A stretch of 64,000 nt of DNA from Monosporascus cannonballus (Eukaryota > Ascomycota > Sordariomycetes > Xylariales). Location: contig QJNS01000270.1 of NCBI GenBank assembly GCA_004154925.1, positions 39,550 to 103,549 of the forward strand, written 5' to 3'. The notes under the pieces are model-generated. The model did no database searches. It saw nothing but the letters and a program-made list of their open reading frames with translations, and was not told where the DNA came from. Positions 35,082-47,110 of this stretch are shown piece after piece. The position numbers were made by a program, and so were the translations under genes. Numbering within the stretch: the first letter of the stretch is position 1; every line of letters begins with the position of its first letter.

Positions 35082-35540
35082 GGCATTGGCTGCTGTTTTT
35101 ATATGATACCCTCGCGAGTTTTATTCTTTGATGATTACTAGCCCAACCTGATCAGGGCAATGAGCCACGAAGTCATGACGCGTCGCTAGATTTCCGTAGT
35201 CATAGATCATCTTTCTAAACTCAATTTAGCTTGCTAGCAATAGAAAAAATTTTTCACGTGAATTGCGAGAGCCTCTATCGCAGCCCACCTTTCATCGGCT
35301 TGTGACAAGGACCATACTACTTTTCGGCGGGACTTGGGACCATGGGGTCTATTGTTCAGCCTTCATCAATATAGTTCGCAATGAGACTCTCCATTGCGTG
35401 CTCGACCTTGGTCACCTCTGGAATCCTCGCTCACAACACACAAGTGCCCGGTGCGTACTCCGGATAGTGACCCCTAGCACGTGAGGGGAATATTGGTCAA
35501 ACCATTAACTTCTTGATAGCTTATCAGCTTGGTAACCCAC
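35082..35540. other. Intergenic, convergent 3' ends
   Basis: The ATPase (plus) and the acetyltransferase (minus) end towards each other here. No gene seen; a CACGTG site lies at 35255-35260 and other short frames lack support. Confidence 0.5.
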
Positions 35541-36306
35541 TCACATCCGCTGAGACTTCGCTGGCCTAAGCATCGGACCCGCCGTGGGACTTTCCATCAC
35601 AGCCGACACGTCGTGATCAATATACCCACTTGCCGCATACAATGGCCGGCCGGCCGGGCTCGCGTTCAGATAGCACTCAATGCCCAATTCATCTGCTAGT
35701 TCGGTTCCCCATTTAACCAGCGCTCCTCCATAACCCTGCTTCTGGTGCGTGGGCAATACTCCCAAGGTTTCGAGGTCTAGTGACATTCAGTCCGCAACGT
35801 GATAGTGCCTCAAGGTGGGGGGATACTCACGTATATGCGCTCGGTCGCCCAACAGGAAGTCGCGGGATTTATCAGTGGGGCTGAAGAACGCGTCCAGGAT
35901 TTCGTTCTTCATGTCGGGATACCCATCAGCGAGAGGCCAGCGGGCTCTCCACGTCCTCGCCGCCAGGTCACTCCCGGCCTCCCATATGCGGTAGAGAGCG
36001 AAAGCGACGGCAATGCCTAAGCAACGCGTCGTGAGCCCCGAGATATTTTCCTAACGGCGGAGACGGGGCTCATCGTTTACCTCTAGGGTCCCTCGTCACG
36101 AGCGTTCTCGTTTCTAAGCCGCCTACGGAGCTTGCTCCCCCGATGCACTGCTTGAATGCCTGAGTAACCCATTTACGACCCTCCTCGGTATCGGGGAAGA
36201 CCGTCCTCAGCCGCTCCCCCGGGAAAGCGTCATAGTAGATATCCACTATATGAGGGATATCAGATTCCGTTGCAGCCTCAACTTTGCGCGGGGTGGAGGG
36301 TTTCAT
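35541..36306 (-). CDS. GNAT-family N-acetyltransferase, 215 aa, three exons
   Basis: Exons 36306-36081, 36016-35831 and 35776-35541 give 648 nt, exactly 216 codons with the TGA stop. Introns are 64 bp (GTAAAC...CTTAG) and 54 bp (GTGAGT...CTAG). The spliced product begins MKPSTPRKVEAATESD and reads through IAVAFALYRIWEAG, then the acetyl-CoA motif LETLGVLPTHQKQGYGG (Gln149-x-x-Gly152-x-Gly154) and the C-terminal NASPAGRPLYAASGY typical of the fold. Fungal relatives are small cytosolic acetyltransferases of unknown acceptor. Without splicing the locus looks like two broken frames; the phases fit so well that I judge it intact. The amino-acceptor specificity cannot be told. Confidence 0.85.
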
Positions 36307-36923
36307 TTCGGCAGTTCGGAAGCTGTTGTAGGATGGGGTTTGAGAGCATTCGACTATCTGGATGATACAAAGGGGCCGGGCAAAGACGTACGCAGGCGAT
36401 TAGATGCGACATGCAACTAGCCATACGGTGATGATGAACCACATCCGTCTCGCATCCTGGAAAATATTCAGGGTCGAAATGAAAGCGGCACCCCTCTTCT
36501 TGTACCTGCCAAAAATGGATTGCGCACTCAAGCACTTAATCCGAGGACCCGCTGGCATTCTCCTGGCGTGAGCCATTTAATAGGCTATTTATGATGTCCC
36601 CTGGTCATCCCTAGAACCTAAGATAGAGGTAGCGAGTAGCCCTACGCTGGCTGGGATCGGTATCTCCTAAGGAAAATGGTGATTACCGCCTGGAAAAGAA
36701 GCTTTCGCCAAATAGTGTCGGTGTATTTGGACGTAACCCCTTTTCTAGACGCTACTGGAAATTGGCGCAAGGGACGAACCCCCCTATTGCCAAGTTTTGT
36801 TATCTGTAGATATGACCGTGATAAGATAAGGAAACCGGAAAACACCACCTTGAGGACAAGAATAGCACCACCTCTAACCGTTACCTAACTAAGGCCAGGT
36901 CAATATTTCTTAAACCTAACCAC
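36307..36923. other. Upstream of the GNAT gene, no supported gene
   Basis: About 600 bp of balanced composition; short frames on both strands lack domains or splice patterns. It presumably contains the acetyltransferase promoter. Confidence 0.45.
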
Positions 36924-36960
36924 AACGAACCTGCCATACATCCACCTGGAGGTATAAGCA
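36924..36960 (-). repeat. Truncated tip of a family-2 LTR
   Basis: 37 bp (AACGAACCTGCCATACATCC and on to AGCAG) match the terminal 37 bp of the family-2 LTRs ending at 47545 and 53294, with two transitions. The rest of the LTR is absent, so this is a fragment. Confidence 0.7.
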
Positions 36961-37063
36961 GTTGTCAGATCTAAGGGACATCAGTTATGTTGTTATCTTC
37001 GGCTAATTACGTACGCTCTCACAAGGCGTACAACTCGTATGTAGCCTAGCACTTGCCTCATCG

Positions 37064-37231
37064 TGATCAGGACCCCATTTTGGAGGTTGTGGCTGCGCCT
37101 GCGGCGCAGCAGCCGTAGCCACAGCTATAACTTTTGATCAAGAAATATCTATTAGGGGTTCAATATATTAATTAAACCCTTTTAAGAATTATCTCTACAA
37201 AAATAACAAAACCTCCAAAATAAGGCCTGAT
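37064..37231. repeat. Inverted-repeat (foldback/MITE-like) element at the RIP boundary
   Basis: TGATCAGGACCCCATTTTGG at 37064-37083 (extending to GAGGTT) is matched in inverted orientation by AACCTCCAAAATAAGGCCTGAT at about 37209-37230, with mismatches mostly of the C/T type. Inside is a GC-rich hairpin at 37088-37123 (TGTGGCT ... AGCCACA, with an inner 8-bp stem GCTGCGCC/GGCGCAGC). The AT-rich block starts immediately after this hairpin. Confidence 0.45.
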
Positions 37232-38960
37232 AGCAAATTGTGATTTTTTGGCCTTAATTAATACCGTTTTATATAAATTCGTAAAAATTATTAATAGCAA
37301 TATTCGCAATATATATTAGTTACGAAATTCCCAGCATTATAATTTACATAATTTAACGCAAAATTAAAATCTTTATTTTTTAATATATTTTTGGTCCTAA
37401 TTAAAACGAAAAATTAATTATTAAAGGAAGAAAATAACTCAAAATTACGATTAATAACCGTTATAACCGTTTACCCCCCTTAGGCCAGCATAATAATAAT
37501 ATAACCTTACGAGCCGAAATAATAATATATAGTGCTTAAGGTTGCTTATAATAAATTTTAAAACATATTTTTTTAATTAATTAACTGCGCGTAATATATT
37601 CGAAAATTTGGGGTAAATACCTTAATTTTTCGAATATTTAATTTTTTAAAACGAAACGTTTATTTTTATTCCATATTTTTACTAGTTTTTTACTAATATA
37701 AATATAATTAACTTATATGCCAATATTACGTATACGGCCGATAACCTTATAGAAAGTTTACGCCGTCGGTTTGTTCGCCTTATATTAGGCGTTATATTTG
37801 GCAAATAAGGCCGTATTTTACAGAAAAAATAAGTTAATACGGTATACGCTTTGGTTTTCGGAAAACTTAATATTTTTTTTCGTTATTAAAATAAGTTTTA
37901 GGAAAATTTTAATTATTTAAATTTTTTCGTTAATAATTAATTTAAATATTATTTAAATCGTATTATTAATTAAATTTAAAAAAATAACGAATTTTTATAT
38001 TAATAATTTTATATTTTGTTTTTATCTTAATATCCGTAAATACGAAAAAGCTTAGTTTAAAAATATTTAACCGTATAATTGCCGGATAATATAACTATAT
38101 TATTTTTAATTTTGAATAAATATCGAACGATTAATTGCAAATTATTATATTAAATTTTATTTTCGAATAACGATATAATTTGGTTATTATTAACGAAATA
38201 TATTTATTATCGGAATAATAAACTTTCTAGTTTAAATATATTAATATCTATAATTTACGTTTTATTTTTTTTGTTTATATATATTAATTTGCGTATATAA
38301 TAATTACGAATAATATTACGAAAAGAAAATCGCGAAATATAACGGTTTTCGTTAAATTGGCGGCTTAATTAAATATAAATATAAGGCGGAAATCCGGCAT
38401 TTTAATATTAATTATCCCGAAATCGATATTATTATTTTTCTTATATTTAAAAATTAACGTTCGAATTAAAAGTATTTAAATTTTCTAATACTTAATATAT
38501 TTAAGTTAGTAAATATTACTTTTTTAATTTTATTTAATAATTTACGTTTTATTATTAAAATGATTATTTATATTAATAATAAGCCGAAAATTATGAATAT
38601 CCGTAATTACTTACTTAAAAGTATAATAAAATAAATATATTTGTTAAAGGTTATATAAAAAGGTATTAAATTTTATAATTGCGAAATACCTTACGGAAAT
38701 TAAGTTCGAATATATAATAATTTAAAATAATTGGATAATTTTATTTATATCGTCGTATTTACTATTATTTTTAAATTAAGCAGAAATATCTCAGATATTA
38801 ATTAAATAATATAATAAGATATACCGTAAAGTTTTTCGATTAAAGATTTATAATAATAATTTAATTAAACGGTTTATAATTATAAACGATTAAATATAAT
38901 TAGCCATAAATAAGCTATATTATTTGTACCTTATTAAATATTCGATAAATATAAAACCGA
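37232..38960. other. AT-rich RIPed DNA, no recognised gene
   Basis: Stop-filled on all frames. Some plus-strand stretches read coherently for 30-40 codons, so part of it may be the 5' portion of the relic that follows. I cannot define it. Confidence 0.4.
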
Positions 38961-40143
38961 ACCGTCCATTTTAAAAAAAAAATAACGAAAAAGATCCAGG
39001 CCCGGCAAGCTAAAAACCGTATTACCTATAAAAATATAAAAATTATAATAAAAAACAATATAACGAATTTAAATAATAAAAAAATAATATGCAATTTATT
39101 GCAAATAATCCTAATTAAAACAAAATAATTATCGAATTTTAATTTAATTCTCGGCCGGTTAAAATATTACCTTTAAATTTTCAAAATAAAATAATTTTAA
39201 TTTGCGGTACCGGATAAAAATAAGTTCTTAATAATACGTGTTATTTAACGGCAAATATTTACGTAAAGCTATTTTGGCATATTTAAAAAAACGAAATTAT
39301 TATATTAAAAAAGAACCGTAATAACCCAATTCCGGCTGGACTTTATTATAATATATATACGTTTAATTTTTTCAATATATCCAAACCCTTAAATTCGAAA
39401 ATATCCGCGTAAAAATAATTAAAAGCCGATTCGATAAAGGCGGTTATTTAGGAAATAATAAAATCCTAATATAAACGACGGGCAAACGAATTACTCTTTA
39501 TACCGTCGTTTCCGTTTAACGGTAAAAAAACAAAATAAATATTTATTTTTATTAAATTTAAATAATTTTAATTTAATAAATTCCTAAATAAATTAAACGA
39601 GATGAAAGGTTTATATTTAATTCAAAATATAATCGAATTATTTAAGGCGGTCCCCGGGCTTAATAAATAACAATACTAAGACATTTTAAAAAACCGCCTA
39701 TTTTTTACGTTATATGTAATATACGAAAAAGTTCTATTTTCGATTTTACAGAAAATATAAGTAATTTTCCGTAAACGGCGGAATTCGCTTAATTGAAAAT
39801 AACGGCGTTATATCCCCATACCGTAAATCGATCTATATAGGTTACGGATTATTATTACATTACAAATTTAATAAATATCAAAAGAAATGTAAGGCCGTTA
39901 TAAATCGTACCCGGTCTTAATTAAGGCATATCGCATACTGTCGTTCGGTTTAAACCGGCGGCCGACAATTTAACGGTAATCCCAATAATTTAAATACCAA
40001 ACCGGCATACAGTTTATACGTTTTTGCGATTTAAAATCGCAATTTCGGTTATAGTAACGCTTATATTTATTGTGAGAATACAGCCCCTATGAGGATGAGG
40101 CTGGTAGCCGACCAGCCACCGATCAGCCACCGACCCACTCACT
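38960..40143 (+). pseudogene. RIP-degraded plus-strand gene of unknown family
   Basis: From about 38970 to 39795 one plus frame reads as protein with only TAA/TAG/TGA codons at Gln- or Trp-like places. Examples are RPVKILPLNFQNKIILICGT, LTANIYVKLFWHI, NPIPAGLYYNIYTFNFF, NELLFIPSFPFNG and GLYLIQNIIELFKAVPGL. After a one-base frame change it goes on as SPYRKSIYIGYGLLLHYKF, KCKAVINRTRS and LRHIAYCRSV. It ends in un-RIPed DNA with CENTAPMRMRLVAD and a TAG at 40141-40143. I do not recognise the family; it is not gag, pol or any transposase I know. A chromovirus is inserted about 30 bp past the stop. Confidence 0.5.
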
Positions 40144-40178
40144 AGTATAAATCCACCATCTGGCAGCTAGTGGGAAAC

Positions 40179-40617
40179 TGTTATAGGAACAGGGGTTCCT
40201 GCCTCGAAAAACCCGACCTTTAAGGCCTAGCGTAGACCTGTCGCGGCTAAACTCCGGATAGGGAAGCTTGGCCCTTGAGGTGATCTAGTTAATTTAGGTA
40301 ATTTAAATAATTTGGGACCAGATCACATAAATCACATAAATTACGTAAATCTATAACATATTCACTTTAAGAATTGGGATATATAATGGACCGGTTTCTC
40401 ATGTAAATAACTACTTACTTAATTTCGCTTCTTAGCTATTAATTTAAGCTTTTAATCAAAAAATAACCGTACCGTTTTTTAATTAAGGGAAAAATCTTTA
40501 AATCTTTTTAACGAATAAACTATTAAATTATTCTTCGCCTTATTATTACCTGCAAATCAAAACCTTATTTCGGATATTACTTATACTTCTAAATAAATAT
40601 ATAATACGTTCGTTACA
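40179..40617 (+). repeat. 5' LTR of the family-2 chromovirus
   Basis: 439 bp, TGTTATAGGA to CGTTCGTTACA. The first 200 bp are nearly undamaged; the last part is RIPed. Confidence 0.9.
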
Positions 40618-40869
40618 TTTTAATAACTTCTTAATTAATAGCCGACAAATAATTTATCGCCTAATTAAGGCATAAGCTTTTCTGAACTTAATATAAAAGA
40701 TAACATAAGACGACGTTCAAAAAATAAACAGTATACCCGATTCCCGTTATTGGACAATAAGGAATTAATAACCAAATTAAACGATTTACTACCTATTAAA
40801 AAAGTTTTCCAATTAATTAATAATATGGTATCCTTTATTATTCGATCTTAGGGAAAATTATTTTTATAG

Positions 40870-43800
40870 TCCAGATAATAACTTACTCCAACCTTTAAAA
40901 ATATTATCGAGGTCCAGAAAAAGGAGTTGGAAAAAAAGGTAGCTAAGGAAAGGGCTAAGGAAAAGTATAAAGCCGAAGTCCTAAAGGGAAAAAAAAAACT
41001 TACTACGGAAAAAAAATTGGACTTCTTGGCCCAGAAGGTTCAGAGCTTGGAACAAAAAAATGCTCGATTCGCCCAAGGAAAAAAACCGATTTTTTTTTAG
41101 TTTGGCTCCGCTAAAAGACAAAATTAAGGAAGTGGTTTTCGACCATTTTCGTTCGGAATAAAATAAACTCCAAAAAGAACTTTAATTTTGCCACTATTCG
41201 GAATAAACCAAATACGCGAAAAAATTATTCCGCCCCCCAGTTACCATAAAATGCCTAACGTTAAGGGTTATAAGCTAACGTTTCTCAAGCCTTATGATGG
41301 ATTTACGGATATAAAAGGATTCCTGGTCCAGGCCCGACTTTATTTTAAATTTTATAAAAGTTTTTTAAAAGAGAATTATTAAAAAATAATAGTTATTTTA
41401 CAATTACTTATAAGAAAAATTTTTTTATAATTCGAGCCCATTATAAAGAATTACTTGCAAATTACCCTAAGGAATTTTCGGATATAACCAATTATATTTT
41501 TAGCAAATATAAATATTTCAAAAAAAATACAAATCTTATTTGGAAATCCAGATAAAAAATAATATGCAGTTAAATAATTTTATTTCTTTCGTTAAACCAA
41601 ATTAGCATTCGAATATATAACTAAATTTAACCGCTTAGCAATTATTTCGAACTTATTAAAAAATGCGTTATTTTATCTTTATTATGACGGCCTGAAACTT
41701 TAGATTAAAGATAAAATATATATAAAACTCAAGATAAAAGCCTTTACAAAATATATTAATAAGGTTATTATCGCCGACCATCGCACTTTTGATCGGTATT
41801 TCGAAAAAAAGGGAACCGGCAGATAAAATCACGATAAAAGCTTTAATAATCAAATTAAAAAAAATAAGGGCAAACCTTAAAAGGAAACGAATTCCGTTTC
41901 GAAAGAACTTAAAAAAGATAAGTCCAAAGTGGAATGTTTTAATTGTGGCAAAAAAAGATATTTCAAAAGCGAATGCCGCTTTTCCGCTAAGAGAAATTCC
42001 AAAAAGGGAGAAATTCCTTAACCCCAGAAAAAGGTTAAAATAATTAAATAAAAAACCGATAATAAGATAAAAAAGGAAAAAAAAAGAGGTTAACATAATT
42101 TCCTCCTAGCCAGAATTTATTATTGCCATAATTATTCAAATTCAGAATAATAACTTAGAATACGAGGATTATCCAGTTTGCTAGGATTTTAAGATTAAAG
42201 CCTGTAAATATCACCTAAGATAAACGGTTTTTAAAATAGCCATAAAGCTAGAATGCCTTTGTTATTTCGACGTACAGAAATGCGAAATATATGATGCAGA
42301 TGGCCAGTTTCGGCCAGATATTAATAACTATGGATAATTGTCCTCGGAATTTTACGAATTCTCAAAATACATTATTTATTAAAAGATATTACCGGAAAAA
42401 TTTTACGATTTGTTATATTTTACCGTTTATTACCGCGACGATTATTTCGTTTATTTTAAAGCCAAAAAAAATAATAACTTTTGGCCTGGATAAGACGAAA
42501 AGATACTTACCGAACCTAATAACGAATGCAAATGCATAAAAACCTCCCGATAGCCAAAATACCTTAGGTCTTATTATTTATATCTTAGCTTAAAACGAAA
42601 TCGGAAGGCCATATCGTAAGGATATTTATGTTACGTCCCGACATTTTGTATTTAATACGAATTCCTAAATATGGGAATATCTTCTTTGGAAATATACCTT
42701 TCCGACCCTATAATTTAAAGGATATAAAACTAAAGAATAAGCCAAAAGAAAACAATTACCTTCGGATGCCAGTTAGGCAAAAAGAAATGGTATAAGTATA
42801 TGGATAACAATTGTATTAAGTACGCAGCCAAGAAAGTTCAAAAATGGAAATGCCTTTTTGTAAGTAAACCGCGTTAGTTAAAAAACGATAAAGGCCTTCG
42901 AAAATAAGGTATCGAAAAACCCTAATATATAAGACCTTATGTAAGGCAATAAAAAGATTACGTAATTAAATCGAAATTTCTTTTCGGTATAAAAATAAAA
43001 CGTTTAAAGCCATAATTAACTTAAAAGCCGAAAAAAATTTTATTTTTCTTTTAATAGCAAAAAAATATTAGATTTTCTGGAAATATAAATTAAAGTCCTA
43101 TAAGTTACGCATAATAGACGGAAACTTATTTACGTACGAAAACGGACGAGTTTTTCGGGAAACTGAAAAATTCCCCGTACAAATTTAAGGATACCAAAAA
43201 TGGATTTCGCTGGATATCGCCGATATTTCCGGATATAATATTATTCTTAAAATACTATGGCTTAGATATAACAATCCGCATATTAACTGGAAATATTAAA
43301 CGTTTTTATGGGAAAATAAGTTATTCGAAAAAAACGATCAAAAAATCTATTATATTATTAAAAAAGTCCAAATTATAGATCAAGCCTTTATAATACCATT
43401 TGAATATCGACAATTCAAAAAACTGTTTAAGGACAAAAAAAATTACGAATTATTTTTACATAGTTAATAGGATTACAAAATACCTATTAAAAAAGGGTAT
43501 TACCTTAAACTTTATAAAATTTACTATATAAACCCCGATAAATTAAAAGCTTTATAAAAAAGTATTTAGCTGGATTTAAAAAAAAGGATATATTTAACCT
43601 TTTGATTCTCCCGCTGGATATCCTGTTTTCATGGTACTAAAAACTAAGGATAAAAAGCAAAAAATTAATAAAAACGGAGATTTGGTCTTTAGAAAAATAA
43701 TCGACTACAAATAGTTAAACGATATTATGATTAAAAACGGGTATTTTTTAACCCTTATAAATACGTTAAAAAAACGTTAGCAAAGCTAAATAATTTACCG

Positions 43801-46445
43801 TATTTAATTTCCAAAACGGTTATTACCATATTAAAATAACCAAAGGAAAAAAATGGAAAATGGCATTTAAAATAATATATAGATTTTACGAATACCGAAT
43901 AATACCTATAAAACTTATTAATATCTTTATTAGTTTTTAACAATTAGTTATAATTATATTCAGAAAATTTCTGAATAAGTTCGTATTTATTTATCTCGAT
44001 AATATTTTTATTTATTTCGAGATTTTGAAAAAGCATAAAAAGTAAGTTACCTAAGTGTTCCGGACGTTAAACGAAGCAAATATCCGAATTAACCCAGCCA
44101 AAAACGTATAGCATATACAAAAATTAAATTTTCTAGGATATACTTTTACCCCCGGCCAAATTCAGATTTAACGCTTTAAAATAAAAATAATTAAAAACTA
44201 GCTTATCCTAGATAAGGCGACCGTTATAGATATCCGGCAAATTTTAGGATTTACGGGTTACGTACGTAGCTTAATTAAAAGATATGGAAATATAATTAAA
44301 TTATTAACGAAATTTATTATTAAAAAGTACGTAAGGAAAAAGTTTAAACTTCCAGAAGATACGAAAAAAGCATTCTAAATTTTGAAGGATATGATTATTA
44401 ACGGACCCATAATAAGATTACCTAACGCCGACAAAAAGAAACGCCTGAAAACGGATGTTTCAGATTACGCCTTAGGCGCCGTCTTAAAACAGCTAAAGGA
44501 TAACGGCAAATAGTACCTAGCGGCATATTATTTAAAAGTATTCCAAGATATAGAACTTAGATACCAGATTTACGATAAAAAGTTATTAGCAATTATTAAC
44601 GTTTTTAAAAAATAGGAATTTTTCTTTAGCGGAACGAAAAAACCTTTCGATATTTATTTTGACCATAAAAACCTTATTTAATTTATTAAAGTTTAAGAAT
44701 TAAATAAGCAATATAAAAGGTAAATAATTTTTTTATTTAAATTCAACTTTAAGATATCCTATATTAAAGGAAAAAAGAACATCCAAACGGATATTCTTAA
44801 TCGCAAAGGAAATTACGATTCCAAAATCCCCAAAAAAAACATATAAATGTTATAGTATAATAAGGACGGCACCGTATAATTATGCGAAATAATAAAGAAA
44901 CCAACTTCCGAACTTTTAATACGGTTCCGGAACTTTTACGATATAAAAGAATAGAAAAAGGTTTAACAATTAAAAGGATAGCTAAAAAACCAGTTACTAT
45001 ATTATGGCAAAATTTATATTCCCAAAAACTAACAGGAATAATTTGTAAAGGAATTTTATAAAAACTTACTATACGGATACCAAAAAATTTTCAAAACCAT
45101 TAGATAATTATAAAAAAAGTATAACTTTCCGGAATTACGACATACGATTAAAAAAGTAATCAAAAATTACAACGTTTGCAATAAGGCTAAAATAGCACGC
45201 CATAAGCCTTATAGGCTATTATAACCTACGGATATTCCTAATAAGACATGGAATACCATAACTTGGGATTTTATTATTAGCTTACTTCCATTTAAAAACC
45301 CAGTTACTGGAGTCGAATACGACAAAATAAAGGTAATTATTAATAAATTTACCAAATATAAGTACTTTTTACCTTTTAAAAGAAACGTAATAGCAGAATA
45401 ATTAGCTTACGCCTTTATCAAATATTACCTTAACAAATATGGGATATTAAAAAAAATATTTTTAATAAAAATATATTATTTATTTCAAAATTCGGCATCA
45501 ATTTCTTTAAATAAATTAATATTAAATTTAAATTCTTAATAACATATTATTTTTAATCGGATGGATAAATCGAAAAATTTAACCAAACCTTAAAATAATA
45601 TTTTCGAAATTATATTAATTATTAATAAAATAATTAGGTAAAACTTTTACCACTGGCATAAATTATTTACAATACTTTTATTAACGAAGATATAGGCGTA
45701 TCCCTTTATATAGCTATGTATGGGTACGACGTAAAAACGGAACGATCCAAATAATTATTTAATAAGATATTAAAAATTATTACGATTACCCCAAGATTAA
45801 AAATATTGACGATAAAGGTCAAAATAATTTAAGCCCGTTTCTAAAATGAATTACGATTTTTTTAATAACGAATAACTTAGCATTATAATAAGAAAAAAAT
45901 TAAAGGATTAATTTTAATAAAACGAAATAAGGTTTATTTGTTACGCTAGAAATAAAACGTAATTTCTAATATTTTACAGATTAAAACGAAAAAACCCAAT
46001 AATAAGTTCGATTTTAAAAGATTTGGCCCGTTTAAAATCGATAAAGTTATTTTTAAAACTAACTACCGATTGTTATTACCTAAGAATATAAAAATACACC
46101 TTATTTTTCATATTTCGCTATTCTAATTAATATCTAAAAATATCCTGTTAAAAACAGACCTGGAATTCGAAAAGGATTTTGACGAATACGAAGTCGAACA
46201 AATACTGGATTTCAAAATGGTTAAAAACAAAGTTTAGTACCTAATTAAATAGGAGAAATACTTATATAAAGAAAATACGTGGGAATTACTTAACCATTTA
46301 ACGAATATGATGGACCTAGTTAAGACGTTTTACCGCCAGAATCCTGACCGACCGTTTTTAATGCGGCCAAGGTCGCAGGCGATAACGGACCCTTACTTAA
46401 ATCTAAGTTTGCAGCGTTCTAGTCGAAAAAAGCCGACGTTTCTAT
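40870..46445 (+). pseudogene. RIP-degraded gag-pol of the family-2 chromovirus
   Basis: Gag: a charged coiled coil at about 40910-41080 (KELEKKVAKERAKEKYKAEV), then KLTFLKPYDGFTDIKGFL near 41270. The zinc knuckle at 41935-41976 reads C-x2-C-x4-Y-x4-C, His changed to Tyr. Pol: RT box YLDN at 43992-44003 (YLDD with the second Asp changed to Asn), RNase H TDVSDYALGAVLKQ at 44451-44495, integrase WDFIISLLPFKNPVTGVEYD and FTKYKYFLPFKRN at about 45265-45385, chromodomain EYEVEQILD ... ENTWELLNHL at about 46165-46300. The frame then runs to a TAA near 46443. The two catalytic residue losses and the stops make it dead. The chromodomain would have steered integration to marked chromatin. Confidence 0.85.
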
Positions 46446-47000
46446 AACGGTATCCATCTCGGAAATAAGTTGCGCTTATTCCGCCTCCGTTCGACGACGT
46501 TTTTTTTCTAACTTTTCTTGTTCCTCCAATTAATTTAGTTTTTTTCCCTTTTTTAAAATGGCTACAACCTTCTTTTTTAACATTTCCTGTTAAAAGCGGA
46601 AACGCCTTAATTAACTAATAAATTTTTGGGACTTTTTTTTCCGTCGGCGAAGCGTTTTTTTTTTGGCGTTAACGTAAATTATTTAGTTTCTTTTTAGCAA
46701 CTTTTTAATATGCCATAAAATTGTCCTTAACTTCCTGTTACTTTTTTTCAGGCGATTACGTTTTTCGCCTAGTTTCGTCAGGGACTTTATAATTAAAACG
46801 TTGTAAGTTGAACGCTGGCGACGAGTACAATAATTATAACTTAAGACGTCCAAGGTAAAAAAACACTTAGATTTACCAAAACGAATATAATTAAAACAAA
46901 GAAAAACTTTAACGCTAAACTTTTTAATTAAATTAACTTGAACGTTACGAAAGTCGCGTTAATTTAAATAAGGTTTTTTTTTTTTCTTTTCGAACACGGC
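46320..47000 (-). pseudogene. Antisense ORF relic with Zn2Cys6-like array and coiled coil (family 2)
   Basis: Minus-strand frame from about 47000 to the stop at 46320. At 46898-46803 it reads CFNYIRFGKSKCFFTLD, then SYNYCTRRQRSTYN. With Tyr taken as former Cys at the array sites, the spacing is C-x2-C-x7-C-x8-C-x2-C-x7-C. Next is a Lys/Arg-rich helix (LTKLGEKRNRLKKSNRKLR, LWHIKKLLKRN). After an interval of uncertain frame come EEQEKLEKKRRRTEAE, EMDTVIETSAFFD and a C-terminus SPATLAALKTVGQDSGGKTS. Its last 120 bp overlap the end of pol on the other strand. Overall layout is as in family 1 although the LTRs are unrelated. Confidence 0.55.
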
Positions 47001-47110
47001 CTATTATGATAAAATCAATTAGGACGTTCCCGAAAACTTTTTTTAATAAAATAAAACAGCCATTTACGGTTCTTATCTTTGAGATAAAAATCTTTGGAAA
47101 AGGGAAATAA

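Noticed and set aside
33123..35086. Minus-strand frames of up to 182 codons over the ATPase
   Set aside because: Shadows of a GC-rich coding strand; the plus strand has the complete Walker/sensor set.
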